Shown one piece after another: positions 62,380 through 64,000 of a DNA stretch of 64,000 nucleotides. The notes under the pieces were generated by a model. The model saw nothing but the letters and a program-made list of their open reading frames with translations, made no database searches and was not told the DNA's origin. Each line of letters opens with the position of its first letter. The first letter of the stretch is position 1. This stretch comes from Tillus elongatus. Lineage: Eukaryota > Arthropoda > Insecta > Coleoptera > Cleridae. Location: assembly GCA_964006375.1 (NCBI GenBank), contig OZ023270.1:78488891-78552890 (forward strand), read 5' to 3'. The position numbers and the translations under genes are program-made.

Positions 62380-62709
62380 TTAAATGACTTCATTTCTTTT
62401 TTTATTTCGACTTTGGAGCACATACAAACCAAACAATTCTAGATTCATTTTAACTGTATCGTGTTTGGCTAAAGCAGCCTCCATCAAATGAAACAATTTC
62501 TGCTTCACACTTTCCATGGCAAGTCGTATATCACTACCATCCATACTAATACGATAGGTAGCCATTCTGTTTTTAAAAGCTTGAGTTAACATATAAACTT
62601 GTTCAACTTCCCACGGTTCACACACTTTAGATTTGTGAATTTCACTACGTAAATGTCCAGAGAAAGCACTCTTTTTCACTTGTAACGAGCACGATTCACA
62701 GTATCTCAT
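62380..62709 (-). CDS. C2H2 zinc-finger protein, 109 residues, possibly truncated
   Basis: The start MRYCESCSLQVKKSAFSGHLR with His22 and later His gives a C2H2 finger (Cys4, Cys7, His about 19 and 25). It is followed by an amphipathic region with LTQAFKNRMATYRI and by MNLELFGLYVL near the end. From memory this layout (finger, FKxRxxxY, NxELFGxY) resembles the N-terminal part of long replication or polymerase proteins in arthropod virus-like elements. Here it ends after a Lys/Arg-rich tail at 62,380. It may be a stand-alone small protein or a remnant. Confidence 0.55.
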   Translation of the reverse strand: MRYCESCSLQVKKSAFSGHLRSEIHKSKVCEPWEVEQVYMLTQAFKNRMATYRISMDGSDIRLAMESVKQKLFHLMEAALAKHDTVKMNLELFGLYVLQSRNKKRNEVI

Positions 62710-62769
62710 CTTAACTATAGGTGCTTAACTAATGAATAAAACACAGACATCTTCAGTTATATATTTTTA
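62710..62769 (-). promoter_or_regulatory. Short spacer between zinc-finger and membrane-protein genes
   Basis: 60 bp, AT-rich; on the minus strand it holds TAATAAAAATATATAACTG, which could serve as both a polyadenylation signal for the upstream gene and a TATA-like box for the next. Confidence 0.35.
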
Positions 62770-63198
62770 TTAACAAATATGTTTACGATAAATATCTTTA
62801 AGTACAGTGTAATATTTAAAACCAAAATACATGAGCATAAATATGGCAAGACACATAAGAAAACCAGTTGATATAAACATAGAAATATAATTTGAAGTGA
62901 ACAGGTAAGAATCATTTAACACAAGAGTTCTCCAGTCAGCTGTCTCACCTCGGGTGCCATGATCAAACAAAAACATAAGTTTATAATGTACTATATCAGT
63001 TTTAATATTGGACATGTTGTATGTTGAAACTTCAATCGCTTCATCGTTGTGCAGATATGTTCTTGGTAGTCCAGACCATTTGGTGCAGTCATCGAAACAG
63101 ATTCGCACTTCTTTCACATTTGGTGGTTTGTAGACGTAAAACACATTTTGACACAATGCTGTCAGGATGACGAAGCTTGCTTTAAGAGGTGGTGCCAT
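62770..63198 (-). CDS. Single-pass membrane protein, envelope-like
   Basis: 142 residues. A hydrophobic N-terminal stretch (ASFVILTALCQNVFYVY, about 8-24) could be a signal peptide. A short ectodomain follows with Cys pair region VRICFDDCTKW and a possible glycosylation site in YNMSN. A strong membrane span, YISMFISTGFLMCLAIFMLM (about 104-123), precedes a basic tail (KDIYRKHIC). The topology is that of a type I membrane protein. It starts 17 nt inside the previous gene's end, so the two are expressed together. No homologue recognised. A surface or membrane-remodelling role is inferred only from topology. Confidence 0.65.
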   Translation of the reverse strand: MAPPLKASFVILTALCQNVFYVYKPPNVKEVRICFDDCTKWSGLPRTYLHNDEAIEVSTYNMSNIKTDIVHYKLMFLFDHGTRGETADWRTLVLNDSYLFTSNYISMFISTGFLMCLAIFMLMYFGFKYYTVLKDIYRKHIC

Positions 63199-63916
63199 TG
63201 ATGAGGTTATTGATGTCGGTTAGCACTTGTTCTTGAGCGTAATGCAAACACTCTGACATGTAATACTTGAATGTTGGAGACATGTTGTTGAGTAGGGTTT
63301 TTATCACTCGGATGGTTTGCGCGGCACTCACATCTGAATTACCCAGCTCTGTTAATGTTTGAACGATGTCGCGAAGAAAACAGTCATATATCCAAGCAAA
63401 CTGTGTTTCTCTTACATACTCAAATCTTTCCTTAATGATTTCCTCATGCTCCACCAGCTTTTCTACAGTGTCTTCATTTAGATACATAACCATATGTGTA
63501 AAACAATTATTAACACATAAAACTTTTTCACCTAGTATCGTTGCAGAAGAGATTCGACAGTAGCTCGTCTGAGTTACAGCATGAGTTTGTTCATTATCTT
63601 TAAACCACTTTGCAGATAATGCATGTATGTTATCCATAAAATCGTAAAACTGCCACTCTTCCAATGCTAGATATTGATTTTCTTCATCTAGAGCCAAAGG
63701 GTTAACAAATTTCACAAGTATTGTGAACTCATTTCTTGCACTAACACCAGTTACTAATTTTACAGATCTTCTGATGTTGAAAGTTGTTTCCATTAGCATC
63801 CTAGTATCATCTTGATATTTGTTAAACAATAACTTTTTCCTATGATGTTCACGGAAATCAGGACCATCGTTTTCGTCACACATTGTTTCAGCACAACAAT
63901 TCCAAGCAGCTTTCAT
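63182..63916 (-). CDS. Unknown 244-residue protein, inverted paralogue of 51.8 kb gene
   Basis: A clean ATG and no damage. The central block SARNEFTILVKFVNPLALDE and ENQYLALEEWQFYDFMDNI is nearly identical to the block in the gene at 51,771-52,064, but the strand is opposite. The N-terminal 50 residues are charged with a Cys pair (NCCAETMC). The C-terminal 130 residues are helical (HMVMYLNEDTVEKLVEHEEI, DCFLRDIVQTLTELGN, IRVIKTLLNNMSPTF) and have no counterpart in the short version. No domain recognised. It overlaps the membrane-protein gene by 17 nt. Confidence 0.7.
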   Translation of the reverse strand: MKAAWNCCAETMCDENDGPDFREHHRKKLLFNKYQDDTRMLMETTFNIRRSVKLVTGVSARNEFTILVKFVNPLALDEENQYLALEEWQFYDFMDNIHALSAKWFKDNEQTHAVTQTSYCRISSATILGEKVLCVNNCFTHMVMYLNEDTVEKLVEHEEIIKERFEYVRETQFAWIYDCFLRDIVQTLTELGNSDVSAAQTIRVIKTLLNNMSPTFKYYMSECLHYAQEQVLTDINNLINGTTS

Positions 63917-63971
63917 AGCTAGAAATTTTAAACTAAACTTGCTATCGTAAACTCTGATGTTAAATAGGTTT

Positions 63972-63988
63972 CCCCCCCCCCCCCCCCC
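63972..63988. repeat. C17 homopolymer
   Basis: Seventeen consecutive C near the window end. Such runs are unstable in sequencing and assembly, so the sequence beyond this point should be treated with caution. Confidence 0.95.
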
Positions 63989-64000
63989 TCTACTTTAATT

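Noticed and set aside
62380..62709. Truncated family B DNA polymerase
   Set aside because: Only a zinc finger and a short downstream region are present; no polymerase motif can be read, so a polymerase call is not supported.

Overview
The window is eukaryotic genomic DNA, most likely from an arthropod and probably an insect. The evidence is a histone H4 gene that begins Met-Thr-Gly-Arg like arthropod H4, a dense load of animal transposon classes (Jockey-like and R1-like LINEs, Penelope-like elements, mariner, hAT, pogo, tRNA-derived SINEs, MITEs), many long (TA)n tracts, and a virus-like element of a kind common in arthropod genomes. The species cannot be fixed from sequence alone.

Positions 1-49,900 are almost entirely repeats. 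The only convincing host gene is a short divergent histone H4 (937-1248, minus). A possible promoter with two CRE palindromes and a tiny first exon lies at the left edge. The rest is dead or dying mobile DNA: three copies of one Jockey-like LINE (6.2-8.2, 12.3-14.4, 24.0-26.0 kb), a better preserved LINE reverse transcriptase (34.9-36.5 kb), R1-like LINE scraps (10.2 and 48.5 kb), several Penelope-like GIY-YIG fragments (27.3-28.2, 30.6, 34.0, 36.8, 38.9 kb), two copies of one mariner family (15.1 and 28.4 kb) plus a long-TIR mariner (44.7 kb), hAT and pogo scraps, three copies of a tRNA-derived SINE (two with clear target-site duplications), a 145-bp satellite, and a dispersed family whose members carry (TA)n tracts inside them. 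A relic of a Polinton-type structural gene lies at 32.7-33.4 kb.

Positions about 50.3-63.9 kb are different: a gene-dense, transposon-poor block that is an endogenous Polinton/Maverick (adintovirus-like) element. On the minus strand, reading leftwards from 58.3 kb, are a packaging ATPase, a DUF8207-like protein, two related fibre-like proteins and a retroviral-type integrase with a C-terminal chromodomain. On the plus strand from 58.4 kb are a phospholipase-A2-domain minor virion protein, an adenain-like cysteine protease, a penton-like minor capsid protein, a double-jelly-roll-type major capsid protein and a small protein of unknown function. The two arms diverge from an 80-bp bidirectional promoter. 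Flanking ORFs (50.7-53.4 and 62.4-63.9 kb) include unrecognised proteins, one pair of which occurs in inverted orientation at the two ends, plus a membrane protein and a zinc-finger protein. No family B DNA polymerase is visible; it may lie beyond 64,000, be lost, or never have been present.

The most notable single signal is a canonical -1 ribosomal frameshift site (A AAA AAC at 59,171-59,177, then an 11-bp perfect stem) exactly where the phospholipase ORF ends and the protease ORF, which has no ATG of its own at the right place, continues in the -1 frame.
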